DNA of 64,000 nucleotides from Sphingorhabdus pulchriflava (GCF_003367235.1 NZ_QRGP01000001.1:1984001-2048000); one strand, 5' to 3'. Positions 24,223 to 33,126 are shown, counted from the stretch's first letter. Made by a program: numbers and translations. The notes: generated by a model not told the origin, from the sequence alone.

Positions 24223-24645
24223 ATGCTTTTGCAACTCGCCATTTCGACTGCGATGGTCATCCTGACTGTTATCATCCACGGTTTGGGGCTCAGCCTGTTG
24301 GCCAAAATGGTGCGGATCGAGTTTCATGAGGAACGCGTCCGCCACGTCCCGCCTTTGTCGCGCCGCAGCCTGTTTTTCACACTCGCGCTCGTCCTTGGCC
24401 TGTTCCTGCTGCACGGCATCGAAATCTGGCTCTACGCCTTTTTCTTTGTCGCTGTCGGTGCCGTCGCGACGCTGGAAACGGCGGTCTATTTTTCGACGAT
24501 CAGCTATGCCGGCATCGGCTATGATGACCGTTATATCGAGCCCGCATGGCGACTGGTTTCTGCGATTGAAGGGATAAACGGGCTGCTGTTGCTCGGTTGG
24601 TCGACGGCCTTTTTCGTGACTTTGGTAACCCGCCTCGGTCGCTAA
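24223..24645 (+). CDS. Two-TM potassium channel-like protein with an altered filter
   Basis: A 140-residue membrane protein with helices near the N-terminus (LAISTAMVILTVIIHGLGLSL), at the centre, and at the C-terminus. The re-entrant segment AVYFSTISYAGIGYDD resembles the pore loop and filter of Ion_trans_2 channels, where the usual filter ends GYGD; here the order reads GIGYDD. The pore family assignment rests on this pattern and the helix layout. It converges with the next gene with no gap between stops. Conduction is unproven. Confidence 0.65.
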   Translation: MLLQLAISTAMVILTVIIHGLGLSLLAKMVRIEFHEERVRHVPPLSRRSLFFTLALVLGLFLLHGIEIWLYAFFFVAVGAVATLETAVYFSTISYAGIGYDDRYIEPAWRLVSAIEGINGLLLLGWSTAFFVTLVTRLGR

Positions 24646-25482
24646 TCAGCGTACCGGCATTTCGCGCGTCAACATGGCCATCGCGCGGTAGAGCGTGATC
24701 ATTTCGCCAAAGTCAAATGCCTGCTTGACCGGCTGATCATTGACCAGTCTGGTTTCGATTTCCAATGGGACAGGACCATTCTGCTTCAGCAACGCTTCGT
24801 TGAATGCCTTACCCTCGAATATGGCGGTCCAGGCGGTAACATCCTCGGCGTCAGACAGCGACTGATTGAGCCAATCGGCAACGACAGGCGGCGTCTCTCC
24901 CGCACGAAACTGCACGGGTGCGATCGGTCTTCCAGCCAGTTCGGGCCAGTCGAACGAACTGACCGACAGGCCGAGCATATACTCTTCATTCTGGTTCTGC
25001 AGCACCAGCATGCTCGCGCCCTTTGCGCCATAACCTGTCGTGCATTGCATCACCGCCGCTGCGCCGCCGCGATAGCAGCGAAACTCGCCCTTGCGGGTGG
25101 GATAGGTTGCCGCTGGCGTGTCGCCTGACAGTGAAAAGACGATGGTGTCGCCCTGATAAAGCGCGCGGATTTTTTCGCCATCGAGGATGAAATCCTCGAC
25201 CTGGGCGATGCCGATTGTCTTGGCAAAGCCGTCAATTGTCCGCGCACAACGAAGCCGTCCGCGAAATTGTGGCGTGGTCACGGTCGAAGGCATCACCTCC
25301 TCACGAACATAGCCCAATTCACTCGCGCGCTTGACCATATCGGCGGGCAACGCTTCGGTGATGCTGCAGGTTGGCGCGGTCCCGCGATCGGCAACCTCAA
25401 GCTCGGGATTGGCCATTGCCGGTCGAGCACCGAACAGCGAAACCGCAACCAGAGTGGACCCGAACATGGAGGAAAGTTTCAT
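24646..25482 (-). CDS. Exported protein of unknown function
   Basis: A 278-residue protein with a signal peptide (FGSTLVAVSLFGARPAMA, cleavage before NPEL). The mature part has four or more cysteines (APTCSI, LRCART, EFRCYR, VMQCTT), which could pair in the periplasm. No membrane helix or known catalytic motif. The arrangement CYRGGAAAVMQCTTGYG is distinctive but unknown to me. It is a single minus-strand gene between two plus-strand blocks. Confidence 0.75.
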   Translation of the reverse strand: MKLSSMFGSTLVAVSLFGARPAMANPELEVADRGTAPTCSITEALPADMVKRASELGYVREEVMPSTVTTPQFRGRLRCARTIDGFAKTIGIAQVEDFILDGEKIRALYQGDTIVFSLSGDTPAATYPTRKGEFRCYRGGAAAVMQCTTGYGAKGASMLVLQNQNEEYMLGLSVSSFDWPELAGRPIAPVQFRAGETPPVVADWLNQSLSDAEDVTAWTAIFEGKAFNEALLKQNGPVPLEIETRLVNDQPVKQAFDFGEMITLYRAMAMLTREMPVR

Positions 25483-25569
25483 GCCCTGCCGTTAGCCACC
25501 GCAGTGATGCACGGCAAGCTTGCAAATCAAGCGTCCGAAGCGCACAGCGCCCGCAAGAAAGGCGGGAAA

Positions 25570-25872
25570 ATGTCCGACGAAGATTATGTCTATGATGAGG
25601 AAAGCGGCGAATGGCTGCCCGCTTCTGAACTCGCAGCAAAACAGGCGGCGGCCAATACGGTCGAGGTGCGTGATGCCGTAGGTAATATTCTTCAGGATGG
25701 CGATCAGGTGACGCTAATCAAGGACCTGACCGTCAAGGGCGCAGGCCAGACGCTGAAGCAGGGCACGCTCATAAAATCGATCCGGCTGACCGGCGACGCG
25801 CAGGAGATCGACTGCAAATTTGAAGGCATCAAGGGACTGGTGCTGCGCGCCGAATTTGTGCGGAAACGCTGA
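25570..25872 (+). CDS. PhnA-domain (YjdM-like) protein without the zinc ribbon
   Basis: A 100-residue protein with the C-terminal PhnA domain: VEVRDAVGNILQDGDQVTLIKDLTVKG, split here as VRDAVGNILQDGD and VTLIKDLTVKG, then LKQGTLIKSIRL and IKGLVLRAEFVRK. The N-terminal zinc ribbon of E. coli YjdM is absent; the start MSDEDYVYDEESGEW has no cysteine. ATG 25570 follows AAAGGCGGG. Despite its name the family is not shown to act on phosphonates. It overlaps the lipoprotein gene (TGATG). Confidence 0.82.
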   Translation: MSDEDYVYDEESGEWLPASELAAKQAAANTVEVRDAVGNILQDGDQVTLIKDLTVKGAGQTLKQGTLIKSIRLTGDAQEIDCKFEGIKGLVLRAEFVRKR

Positions 25873-26483
25873 TGCGGCGTTTCATTCTGGTTGCATCACT
25901 CGCGCTTTCGGCCTGCGCGACTACCCCGCCTGTTGATCCGCAAGATGCCTTTTGGGCCAATCTGAGCGCGCATTGCGGCAGGGCTTTTCCTGGCACGCTG
26001 ACCAGCGATGAAGCCGCCGATGCGGATTTCAAAGGACGCCCGCTGATCATGCACGTCCGCAGTTGCACCGACAGCGAAATCCGCATCCCTTTCCACGTAG
26101 GACCCAAGCAGGCCGATGGCACATGGGATCGCTCACGCACCTGGGTCATCACCCGCACAACGATTGGCCTAAGGCTGAAACATGATCACCGGCATGAAGA
26201 TGGCAGCGAAGACAGGCTGACCCAATATGGCGGCGATACGGCAAGCACGGGCAATTCAACCACACAAGCCTTCCCCGTCGATGCCGAGAGCATCGCACTA
26301 TTCCGCCGCGAAGGCCGCGACGTGTCGGTCACCAATGTCTGGGAAGTCGAAATCAGCGATAAGGGTGCGGCGAATCCCAGCTTCGCCTATGTGCTGCGCC
26401 GCACCGGTGAAAATACCCGCTTTTTCCGCGTGGAGTTCGACCTCAGCACGACCGTCGTCGCGCCGCCGCCTTGGGGCGGTTAG
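25872..26483 (+). CDS. Lipoprotein of unknown function
   Basis: A 203-residue lipoprotein with a short signal and lipobox LSAC (Cys15). The mature part starts ATTPPVDPQDAFWANLSAHCGRAFPG, shown here only in part: DAFWANLSAHCG, then MHVRSCTDSEIRIPFHVG with the second Cys. WVITRTTIGLRLKHDHRHEDG resembles small hydrolase-like or storage lipoproteins annotated as unknown. The start overlaps the PhnA-like stop, so the two are coupled. No enzyme motif that I can defend. Confidence 0.75.
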   Translation: MRRFILVASLALSACATTPPVDPQDAFWANLSAHCGRAFPGTLTSDEAADADFKGRPLIMHVRSCTDSEIRIPFHVGPKQADGTWDRSRTWVITRTTIGLRLKHDHRHEDGSEDRLTQYGGDTASTGNSTTQAFPVDAESIALFRREGRDVSVTNVWEVEISDKGAANPSFAYVLRRTGENTRFFRVEFDLSTTVVAPPPWGG

Positions 26484-26566
26484 GCCATTCCAACTCTTTA
26501 CATGATTTGCAATTAGCCTGAACCGAATTAGGACATGCAAGATATTGTCCATAAAAGGAATTCAAC

Positions 26567-27409
26567 TTGCTCCGTCCAATATGCGCAATGCTTGTATTTT
26601 GTTTGTTTGCCGCTTCAATGTCCGCATCGGCAAAAGAGAAAAAGCCCGTCAACGGTAGCTGGCAGATCGCACCGATACCGTTGGATGCGCCCAAAATCAT
26701 TCAAGTCGGCAGCAGCGATAGTCTGTTGCTCAGCCAGCCGCTGATACCCGAAGCGATCCGAATTACATCGGATGCGGCCAGCCTGGGCAAGCTCAGCGTC
26801 GATGCAGGCGGCACCTTGTTCCGTGTCACCACCAAACAGGGCACCGCATGGTGCGCGCTGGCTCCGCTCCGTCTGCTGCCCGAAGAGAAAAAAGGACTGG
26901 GCCTAGCCAATGTCTTTCTGGGCGGTTCGGTTCTGACAAATCGCCAGGACACATTATGCTTCGCCGATGCCAATAATGACGGCGTGATGGAGAGCGCCAT
27001 GAAAGGCAGTTCAAAGGGTTACGTTCTTCCGGTTGTAGACAAGCTGGGCAAGCCCGTACCGATTGCACCGCTCGCAACAAGCGAGGGGGACGCTGCAAGC
27101 ATCACGGATTGGAAAGTTGAGCTGCATGCAACCGCAGCACTGCGCAAGGACAAGACTGACGTGATCTATTCTGCGCTACTCGTCGGCCCTGGCGGAACCA
27201 TGTCCATCGACGGGTTTCGGCTTCTGGAAGGCGAAGGCAATGCCTTTGCCATCTATGGTAATCTGTCCACAATCGACACCAAGTTTGACAGCGTGACAGC
27301 AGCCCGCATCACCAAGGGCGATGCCGACGGTAAGGGAAATATCGAATTGCGGGTCGAAAGCGCGATGCGGGCGCGTTCGATGACGTTGGGCAATCCGCAG
27401 CCTTACTGA
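26567..27409 (+). CDS. Exported protein of unknown function
   Basis: A 280-residue protein with a signal peptide (ICAMLVFCLFAASMSASA, cleavage before KEKK). I use the TTG at 26567 because AAAAGGAA lies about 7 nt before it; the next ATG (26588) has no ribosome site and would shorten the signal. The mature part is beta-rich with Asp/Asn/Gly turns (CFADANNDGVMESAM), perhaps a calcium-binding-like loop. No family recognised. Confidence 0.72.
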   Translation: MLRPICAMLVFCLFAASMSASAKEKKPVNGSWQIAPIPLDAPKIIQVGSSDSLLLSQPLIPEAIRITSDAASLGKLSVDAGGTLFRVTTKQGTAWCALAPLRLLPEEKKGLGLANVFLGGSVLTNRQDTLCFADANNDGVMESAMKGSSKGYVLPVVDKLGKPVPIAPLATSEGDAASITDWKVELHATAALRKDKTDVIYSALLVGPGGTMSIDGFRLLEGEGNAFAIYGNLSTIDTKFDSVTAARITKGDADGKGNIELRVESAMRARSMTLGNPQPY

Positions 27410-27460
27410 GATCGTCAACTGAAGCCGGGCATCCGAAAGTGCTTGTAAATTCTTCTGTTA

Positions 27461-27488
27461 TTGCATTTACACCGACTCACTGTATTAT
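27461..27488 (+). promoter_or_regulatory. Candidate sigma-70-type promoter for the DUF6326 gene
   Basis: TTGCAT (27461-27466) and TATTAT (27483-27488) are 16 nt apart, 28 bp before the ATG. GTATT and AATAC arms (27482-27499) overlap the -10 box and may be an operator. Confidence 0.45.
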
Positions 27489-27515
27489 ACCAGCAATACA
27501 TCGAGAGGCTGGTAA

Positions 27516-27962
27516 ATGCAGAATAACGATCTTTTGACGGGCAGCAGACCTGCGGACAGGCCTGTATCTGAGCGCTTTGTGCTAAGTGGGCTTTGGGCGT
27601 CGACAATGTTTTGCTACATTTATGCTGACTTTTTCGGGCTTTTCCGGAAAGGCCGTATGGCGTCGATGAACGAAGGCATGATCCTTCCATTGGGTGAGGC
27701 GACACCGACCGTGTTGCTGGCGGTCTCGGTGATGATGGCGATCCCGAGCCTTATGGTCGCGTTGACACTGATCCTTCCTGCACGTGTCGCGCGTTGGTCC
27801 AATATCGTTTTTGGTCTGGCCTTCACCTTCATCCAAGGCGCGACAATGGTCGGCGGTGCACCGGCATATTATTTGTTCTTCGGCACCGTCGAAATGCTGA
27901 TGACATTGTTGATCGTTTGGACTGCCTGGCGCTGGTCCCGTCCGCAGGGTATCGGTAAATGA
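27516..27962 (+). CDS. DUF6326-family membrane protein
   Basis: A 148-residue protein with four membrane helices. It fits DUF6326: LSGLWASTMFCYIYADFFGLF, here split as LSGLWASTMFCYIYADFF, then MNEGMILPLG, MAIPSLMVALTLILP and the C-terminal VEMLMTLLIVWTAWRW. Function unknown. Its stop overlaps the DUF4386 start (27959-27962), so they are coupled. Confidence 0.8.
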   Translation: MQNNDLLTGSRPADRPVSERFVLSGLWASTMFCYIYADFFGLFRKGRMASMNEGMILPLGEATPTVLLAVSVMMAIPSLMVALTLILPARVARWSNIVFGLAFTFIQGATMVGGAPAYYLFFGTVEMLMTLLIVWTAWRWSRPQGIGK

Positions 27963-28642
27963 CCGACATTTCGCAAACACAGGCCCGCGTGGCAGGCTGG
28001 CTATATCTCGGCACCATTGTCGCCGGAATTTATGCGCAAGTTTTCACGCGGATGAAATTGGCGGTTGCAGACAATCCGGCAGCAACCACCAGCTCGATTC
28101 TGGCGCATGAAAGCCTGTATCGCTCGGGGCTGGCGGCCGATGCGGTGATGCTATTCTGCTATATAGCGGTAACGATCATATTTCTGGGCCTATTCAAAGG
28201 CGTCGACGCAATGCTTTCGCGCATCGCCGCCGGGTTCAGCATGATCGGCATCGCCGTGCTTTCTATAACCGGGATATTCCACGCAGCGCCGATGCTGCTG
28301 CTGCAAAATGCCCCCTATCTCGACGCCGACATGCAACAGCAGTTGGCGCGGCTGGCACTCGACTTACATACCGAAGGCTATATCATCAGCCTGCTCTTTT
28401 TCGGGGCCTACTGCTTATTGCTGGGCGTGTTAATCTGGCGATCGCGTTTGATTCCAAATTGGGTGGGTGCATTGATGATGGCGGGCGGAGCCGCGCATCT
28501 TTTCAACAACTTCGCTTTCATACTGGCACCTGATTTTGCCCGACAAATCCCCGATCTGTTCAACTATCCCCCGCTGTTGGGCGAACTTGCTCTGGCGCTG
28601 TGGTTGGTGTTTTTTGGCATAAGGACCGCTGGCGACAGCTAG
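27959..28642 (+). CDS. DUF4386-family membrane protein
   Basis: A 227-residue polytopic protein of the DUF4386 family with about six helices. It starts with the family pattern QTQARVAGWLYLGTIVAGIY, then LYRSGLAADAVMLFCYIAV and LLFFGAYCLLLGVLIWRS, and GALMMAGGAAHLFNNF. Function unknown. It is translationally coupled to the DUF6326 gene. Confidence 0.82.
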   Translation: MTDISQTQARVAGWLYLGTIVAGIYAQVFTRMKLAVADNPAATTSSILAHESLYRSGLAADAVMLFCYIAVTIIFLGLFKGVDAMLSRIAAGFSMIGIAVLSITGIFHAAPMLLLQNAPYLDADMQQQLARLALDLHTEGYIISLLFFGAYCLLLGVLIWRSRLIPNWVGALMMAGGAAHLFNNFAFILAPDFARQIPDLFNYPPLLGELALALWLVFFGIRTAGDS

Positions 28643-28745
28643 TCACGCGACGAACAGCTACTATTCATGCAGGGATTTGTGCGGAAACGCCTATAGACCG
28701 CTGGCGCACCGGAAGCTTTGGGTCAGTCGCACAAGGAATTGCGAC

Positions 28746-28877
28746 ATGGAAACCCGACTGATCATTGCCTATTTGCTTATCGCTATAATGGCACTTTGCG
28801 CGATTTTCGGCGTTGTGATGATTCGGCGGAAACTGGCACACAACCGCCGCCGCGACCATGGCAATGGTGGTGATTGA
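28746..28877 (+). CDS. Small single-helix membrane protein, 43 residues
   Basis: A 43-residue peptide: a short start (METR), one membrane helix (LIIAYLLIAIMALCAIFGVVMI) given only as positions 5-26, and a basic tail RRKLAHNRRRD. The ATG at 28746 follows AAGGAA by about 9 nt. A hydrophobic helix and a positively charged end fit an inner-membrane peptide with its tail in the cytoplasm. No homologue recognised, so it is a reasonable but unproven gene. Confidence 0.55.
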   Translation: METRLIIAYLLIAIMALCAIFGVVMIRRKLAHNRRRDHGNGGD

Positions 28878-28883
28878 CAGCTG

Positions 28884-29237
28884 CTATCCTTTTCGCAGCA
28901 GGAACGCGAAAAAGCCAAGCGTGAACAGCGCATCTCCCGCTAGAATATAGCCGGTTCCCGCCGCCGCTTTTCCGGCGATCACATCGGGCAGAAGCAGCCC
29001 GACTATGCCAAGCTTTCCAATAATTCCCGCCCATAACACCGGTCCGAACCGAGCTGGGTCGCGCCCGACAAACGCATAGACAATGCCAAAACCCAGCACG
29101 AGCAATCCGACAATCCGGTCATTCACCGGTGCCGCAGCGTTGGCCAGACCGGCACCGCCGATGACAAAATTATAAGTAGCGGCAGCGTAGAAGAACCAGC
29201 GCCAATATTTGGCTATTGTGATTGGTTTTGTGTTCAT
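28884..29237 (-). CDS. Membrane protein of unknown function
   Basis: A 117-residue protein with four hydrophobic segments (WFFYAAATYNFVIGG, IVGLLVLGFGIVYAFVG, VLWAGIIGKLGIVGLLLP, DALFTLGFFAFLL). I start at ATG 29237 behind GGGGAGCAAG; the in-frame upstream extension is Arg/Lys-rich and unlikely. Layout resembles small DoxX-like or DUF membrane proteins, but I cannot name the family. Confidence 0.72.
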   Translation of the reverse strand: MNTKPITIAKYWRWFFYAAATYNFVIGGAGLANAAAPVNDRIVGLLVLGFGIVYAFVGRDPARFGPVLWAGIIGKLGIVGLLLPDVIAGKAAAGTGYILAGDALFTLGFFAFLLRKG

Positions 29238-29339
29238 CTTGCTCCCCTTCCCCTTTGGGCGACGACCAAAAGAGCCGAAGCGAGCCAGATTCACAAGTAC
29301 CTAAAACTGTCTTTCAACGTCGAGCACAAACAAACCCCG

Positions 29340-29837
29340 TTAGGCGCCTTCGAGCACGTCCGCGCCGTTGACGGCTAGCCGGGTGCGCTTGTCATAATCA
29401 CCCAGAACAGCCTTGGTCAGGCCAAAGTCGGTGATCGCCAGAATCACCAGCTCGTCGATTTCGGAGAGGTTTCTGGACTGGTGAAAATGCCAGCGCGGAA
29501 CAAAGGCCAGTCCGCCGGGTTCCAGCGTCAAAGTGGCATCACCAATCCGCACTTCGGCCTTGCCGCTGATGACATAGAATAAAGATTCATGGGCATGCTT
29601 ATGCAGTTCATTATTGGCCCCGGCAGCAATCCGCACCACGCGCGCATCAAATGCCTGGGTTCCTGGAAAGTCCAGAACATCGACCGAGAAATCGATGCCA
29701 AGTTTCTCATTCCGGTTGCGATATATTTCGCGATGGGTGTTCACCAGATCTGCATGAAATTCCTCCGCCTCATGGCCGGTAGCCAGCGGCTGGCGATCCT
29801 CGATATTCTTGATGATAGTCAGGATGTCTGCGTTCAT
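29340..29837 (-). CDS. Cupin-domain protein
   Basis: A 165-residue single cupin. Motif 1 is ELHKHAHESLFYVISGKAE (His residues for metal binding), and motif 2 is LEPGGLAFVPRWHFHQSRN. There is no signal peptide. It lies 78 bp after the haem-oxygenase-like oxidase gene on the same strand, so the two may form an operon acting on one metabolite. The reaction is unknown. Confidence 0.85.
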   Translation of the reverse strand: MNADILTIIKNIEDRQPLATGHEAEEFHADLVNTHREIYRNRNEKLGIDFSVDVLDFPGTQAFDARVVRIAAGANNELHKHAHESLFYVISGKAEVRIGDATLTLEPGGLAFVPRWHFHQSRNLSEIDELVILAITDFGLTKAVLGDYDKRTRLAVNGADVLEGA

Positions 29838-29915
29838 TTTCGTATTTCCTTGCAGGAACGGCGGGCAGGAAGCGCAACGACCTAGCTACCCACCCGATCG
29901 TAATTTCCCCGAATG

Positions 29916-30677
29916 TCAGGATGCCATCGCCAACTCTGGCTGGTCGGCGCAAGTCAGCGCGCGATCATACATCCAGTCCCAATAGGATGACCGCAGCGAC
30001 AGCGCCTTGATCATGCCACGGCGCAGATCGCCCTTGCCCGACGGCGTTGCCGCAAAATCGAGCGAGATTTGCTCCAGCGCTTCCTGATGGTGATCATCCA
30101 CCGCCGTGTGCAGCGGGAAAAACACTGTGTCGCGCGGATGGAGATCGGTGCGTTTCAGCGCTTCAACGAAGGGGATATAAATGGTGCTGACAATGTTTTC
30201 GGTTCCCAGACCCAGCGCACCCAGTGCTTCGGCGGCGGACCCATAGGTCAATGTCGCCAGAAAGGATTCGCGCCAGCACACCAGCTCGATCGCTTCGTCC
30301 GACGGCACATAAGGGGCAGTGATGCCGGCCGCCTCACGAAAGCGGCGGAACAATTGCGGGTGTGGTACACCCTCAATCCATTCGCGCTCTACCCCGACTG
30401 CCGCGAGCTCGGCATATTCCTCATCCTCGTAAATCCCCGATTCCTCAGTCAGGTTTTGCAACAGGCTGTTGCGATGCGCGGCAACTTCCAGTTTTGAAAT
30501 CACCGTCGTCAGATAGCGGGGGAAATGAAGCGAATAGCCGTAATAATGCTGGGCAAAGTCGCGCAACGCCCAATCTGTATCGGGCAAATCACCCGAACCC
30601 AATGCTTTTAGATAGGGATGGTTGACCGCACGATGATTGAGCGATTCTTCGATAAGATCTTTGATGGAAACAGACAC
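29916..30677 (-). CDS. Haem-oxygenase-like iron oxidase family protein (HDO/PqqC-like)
   Basis: A 253-residue all-helical protein of the TenA/PqqC/haem-oxygenase-like superfamily, probably of the group that holds a non-haem diiron or mononuclear iron centre (the UndA/SznF type). Candidate ligand regions are FAQHYYGYSLHFPRYL, LTEESGIYEDEE and VDDHHQEALE, evenly spread over the helices as expected. Members catalyse oxidative C-C or C-N chemistry, but this one is uncharacterised. It is followed by a cupin gene. Its upstream region has an AT-rich stretch with repeated CGGTCGGTC-like sequence. Confidence 0.75.
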   Translation of the reverse strand: MSVSIKDLIEESLNHRAVNHPYLKALGSGDLPDTDWALRDFAQHYYGYSLHFPRYLTTVISKLEVAAHRNSLLQNLTEESGIYEDEEYAELAAVGVEREWIEGVPHPQLFRRFREAAGITAPYVPSDEAIELVCWRESFLATLTYGSAAEALGALGLGTENIVSTIYIPFVEALKRTDLHPRDTVFFPLHTAVDDHHQEALEQISLDFAATPSGKGDLRRGMIKALSLRSSYWDWMYDRALTCADQPELAMAS

Positions 30678-30777
30678 ACGACCTCCGATTATTGTTAATC
30701 TTCGGTCGGTCTAATAGTGTGAGTTCGCAGGCAAGTTGAACAAGTCTAAGGAACTAGTGCACTTTTGCCCCAATGCC

Positions 30778-31155
30778 TTACATCGGCTTGGGTTCCCACA
30801 ATTCAATCTTTCGACCTTCCGGGTCCATGATGTGCGCGAAGCGGCCATTGGCTTCATCGGGAAAGGTTTTGACCGGTTCCACGCCATGTTCAGCGCAGCG
30901 GGCGAGCATGCCATCCAGATCATCGACCATCAGGTTGAACATGAAATCCTTGTCCGAAGGCGCAAAATAATCCGTGTCGGCTTTGAAGGGCGAAAAGACC
31001 GTAGCCGCCCCCGGATGCGCGGCAGCGGCCTCTGGGGTAAAAATAATACCCCAGGGCTCCACCTTGATACCAAGCACCCGCGCATACCATTCATTGGTTG
31101 CGGACGGATCTGCCGATTTGAAAAACAGCCCGCCAAGACCGATAATATTGGCCAT
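30778..31155 (-). CDS. VOC (glyoxalase-fold) family protein
   Basis: A 125-residue protein with two beta-alpha-beta-beta-beta modules of the vicinal oxygen chelate fold. It begins IIGLGGLFFKSADPSATNEWY and ends HIMDPEGRKIELWEP, the usual closing Glu metal ligand. Function cannot be assigned from this; members include glyoxalases, extradiol dioxygenases and resistance proteins. It lies just after the MFS gene on the same strand. Confidence 0.85.
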   Translation of the reverse strand: MANIIGLGGLFFKSADPSATNEWYARVLGIKVEPWGIIFTPEAAAAHPGAATVFSPFKADTDYFAPSDKDFMFNLMVDDLDGMLARCAEHGVEPVKTFPDEANGRFAHIMDPEGRKIELWEPKPM

Positions 31156-31178
31156 CGTCGATCTCCCTGAGCCAGTAA

Positions 31179-32504
31179 TCAGTTGAACTCAAACCGGCCG
31201 GGCAAACCGCTCTCGATCCGCGCCTTGTCGCGGTGGAACCAGCGTCCAGCGAGGAAGAAGGCCGGAAGTGCCAACAGCGAGGCGACCGACATAGTCATCG
31301 CTGCATGGGTATAAGGCTCCAGACTGCCCGCCGTGCGGAACATGTCAATCAACCAGCCGGTGCCGGTAATGCCCAAGCCAAGGCCCACAACATTCAAGCA
31401 CAATATGTTGAACGCGATCACCGTGGCGCGTGCGGTGGGCGGAGAGAGTTCCTGTATCGTCGAAATAGACGGGCCGTAAAAGGCGCAGAGGATGAAGATA
31501 CCCAGCCCGATCCCCGGCACGAACAGCGCCGAATCCGCTGGCAGGATGCGAAAGATCACCGAAAATGGCCCGACAATCAGGAACATCCAGAACAGCAGCA
31601 TCGCCCGGCCCGATTTTCGGTATTTGTACCACCAATCGCCAGCAAAGCCTCCAAACAGCGTTCCTGCGATTCCGGCAACCACCGTGATAAAGCCGGTCAG
31701 CTTTGCGATTTCGGCACGTTCGAACCCGCGTTCCTCGACAAACCAGATCTGGTCGAACGCCGCCGCGCCCACCGCAAAGTGCAGCGCAACCCCGCCGCCG
31801 ATCATCATGCACAAGGCCGGCGATTGCTTCAATGCAGCACCGAGCACCCGCATATGCCCGCGCATGCCGGGCCCATGTTCATGGTGCTGTACACTCGGCA
31901 CGCGCGGGTCGCGGACAAACAACATAAACACTGCAAACAGCATTCCCACCCCGCCCAGCAGATAGAAGCAATTGCGCCAACCAATTGTCGGCCCCAGATA
32001 GCCCGCGACCAACAGGCTGAGCCCGGCCCCCACCGGTACACCAAGATAATAAAGCGCCGCCGCCATCCCGAGTTGCGAAGGCCGGAATCGGTCGGCGAGC
32101 AAGGAGGTCGCCGCAGGCGTCAGCGCCGATTCCCCAACGCCGATCAACGCGCGCGGGATCGCCATCGATACGAAACCTTTCGCAGCGCCACTCGCCGCGG
32201 TCAGCAGGCTCCAAACCGCAATCGCCGCAGCAATCAGCTTTCCCCGGTGCATCCGGTCGGCCAATATCCCCATGAACAATCCGGCAACCGCGTAGAATAT
32301 GATAAAGAACAGCCCAGTCAGCAGGCCATATTGGGTGTCGGTCAGCCCGAGCTCGGGTTTGATGAAGTTCGCAAAGCTGGGCAGCAATTGCCGGTCGACA
32401 AAGTTCAGCACATTGATGATCGTAAGCAGACCGAGCAGCCCCCATCGGGACGCGGAATCCTGAACGGATTCCTGCTCCGCAGCCTCTAACTTATTGGCGG
32501 ACAT
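31179..32504 (-). CDS. MFS transporter, spinster-like
   Basis: A 441-residue major facilitator with 12 membrane helices. The first helices carry INVLNFVDRQLLPSFANFIK, and the loop between helices 2 and 3 has GILADRMHRGKLIAAA (the MFS A motif). ALIGVGESALTPAATSLLADRF is the spinster-type motif C region. I start at ATG 32504 behind GAGGGAGAGCC; the longer frame is Pro/Arg-rich without homology. Substrate unknown; family members move lipids, drugs or aromatic acids. Confidence 0.88.
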   Translation of the reverse strand: MSANKLEAAEQESVQDSASRWGLLGLLTIINVLNFVDRQLLPSFANFIKPELGLTDTQYGLLTGLFFIIFYAVAGLFMGILADRMHRGKLIAAAIAVWSLLTAASGAAKGFVSMAIPRALIGVGESALTPAATSLLADRFRPSQLGMAAALYYLGVPVGAGLSLLVAGYLGPTIGWRNCFYLLGGVGMLFAVFMLFVRDPRVPSVQHHEHGPGMRGHMRVLGAALKQSPALCMMIGGGVALHFAVGAAAFDQIWFVEERGFERAEIAKLTGFITVVAGIAGTLFGGFAGDWWYKYRKSGRAMLLFWMFLIVGPFSVIFRILPADSALFVPGIGLGIFILCAFYGPSISTIQELSPPTARATVIAFNILCLNVVGLGLGITGTGWLIDMFRTAGSLEPYTHAAMTMSVASLLALPAFFLAGRWFHRDKARIESGLPGRFEFN

Positions 32505-32609
32505 CGGCTCTCCCTCCTCATCCCGTCCGGCCACCATGGGTGAGCGGACGAGGGATGCCAAGAGATATTATGCGGCCCGCCGGTTGTTTTATGGCCCTAA
32601 CGTTTTGGG

Positions 32610-32978
32610 CTAACTGCACATCCGGCTGCGTTCATTTTCCCAATAATGGCGTTCTTCGAGCAAGGCGTTGTGCTGATCCACGGCCGCGCGATGGCCTTCG
32701 TCATTCTCAATCCGGTACGCATAATCGGCCAGCTTTTCGGCCAGAATCTGCGCCTCCTTCAGATCAGAGATCAGCCCGTCCAAAAGCGCGCAGCCCCGCG
32801 CAAAATCCCTTTCGGTTTTCATGTCCGTCTTGGCTTCGTTAACGCGATCAATCGCTTTGTTAAATTCGCGGATGGTGCTGTTGTACTGGAACACATAAAA
32901 ATCGCGTCCCTGCGCCACCGCCGTCTGGGGTAAGGCCAATGCTAAGCAGATCAGCAGCGACAAAATGTAGCGGCGCAT
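32610..32978 (-). CDS. Small periplasmic coiled-coil protein of unknown function
   Basis: A 122-residue protein. The signal peptide is YILSLLICLALALPQTAVA, cleavage before QGRD. The mature part is helical and charged, with heptad-like spacing (FNKAIDRVNEAKTDMKTERDFA, split: FNKAIDRVNEAKTDM and KTERDFARG), and two cysteines (RGCALLDG, SRMCS). I start at ATG 32978 (MRRYILS); the upstream frame has no ribosome site. No family recognised. Confidence 0.72.
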   Translation of the reverse strand: MRRYILSLLICLALALPQTAVAQGRDFYVFQYNSTIREFNKAIDRVNEAKTDMKTERDFARGCALLDGLISDLKEAQILAEKLADYAYRIENDEGHRAAVDQHNALLEERHYWENERSRMCS

Positions 32979-33126
32979 GGCGGGAAGTTCCTTCGGGACA
33001 CGGTTTGATGACATCCCATAACTTTCCCGGACGGCAAAAAATTGGAAAAATCGCGCAAATCCCAATCCCGCCAATTATAGGGCATGTTTGGCAATTCCTT
33101 TACGCAACCATGCTATGGGCGATGCC

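Noticed and set aside
22911-24329. Open frame of 472 codons opposite the P450 gene
   Set aside because: The P450 haem and ExxR motifs fix the coding strand; the antisense product is Arg/His-rich with no family.
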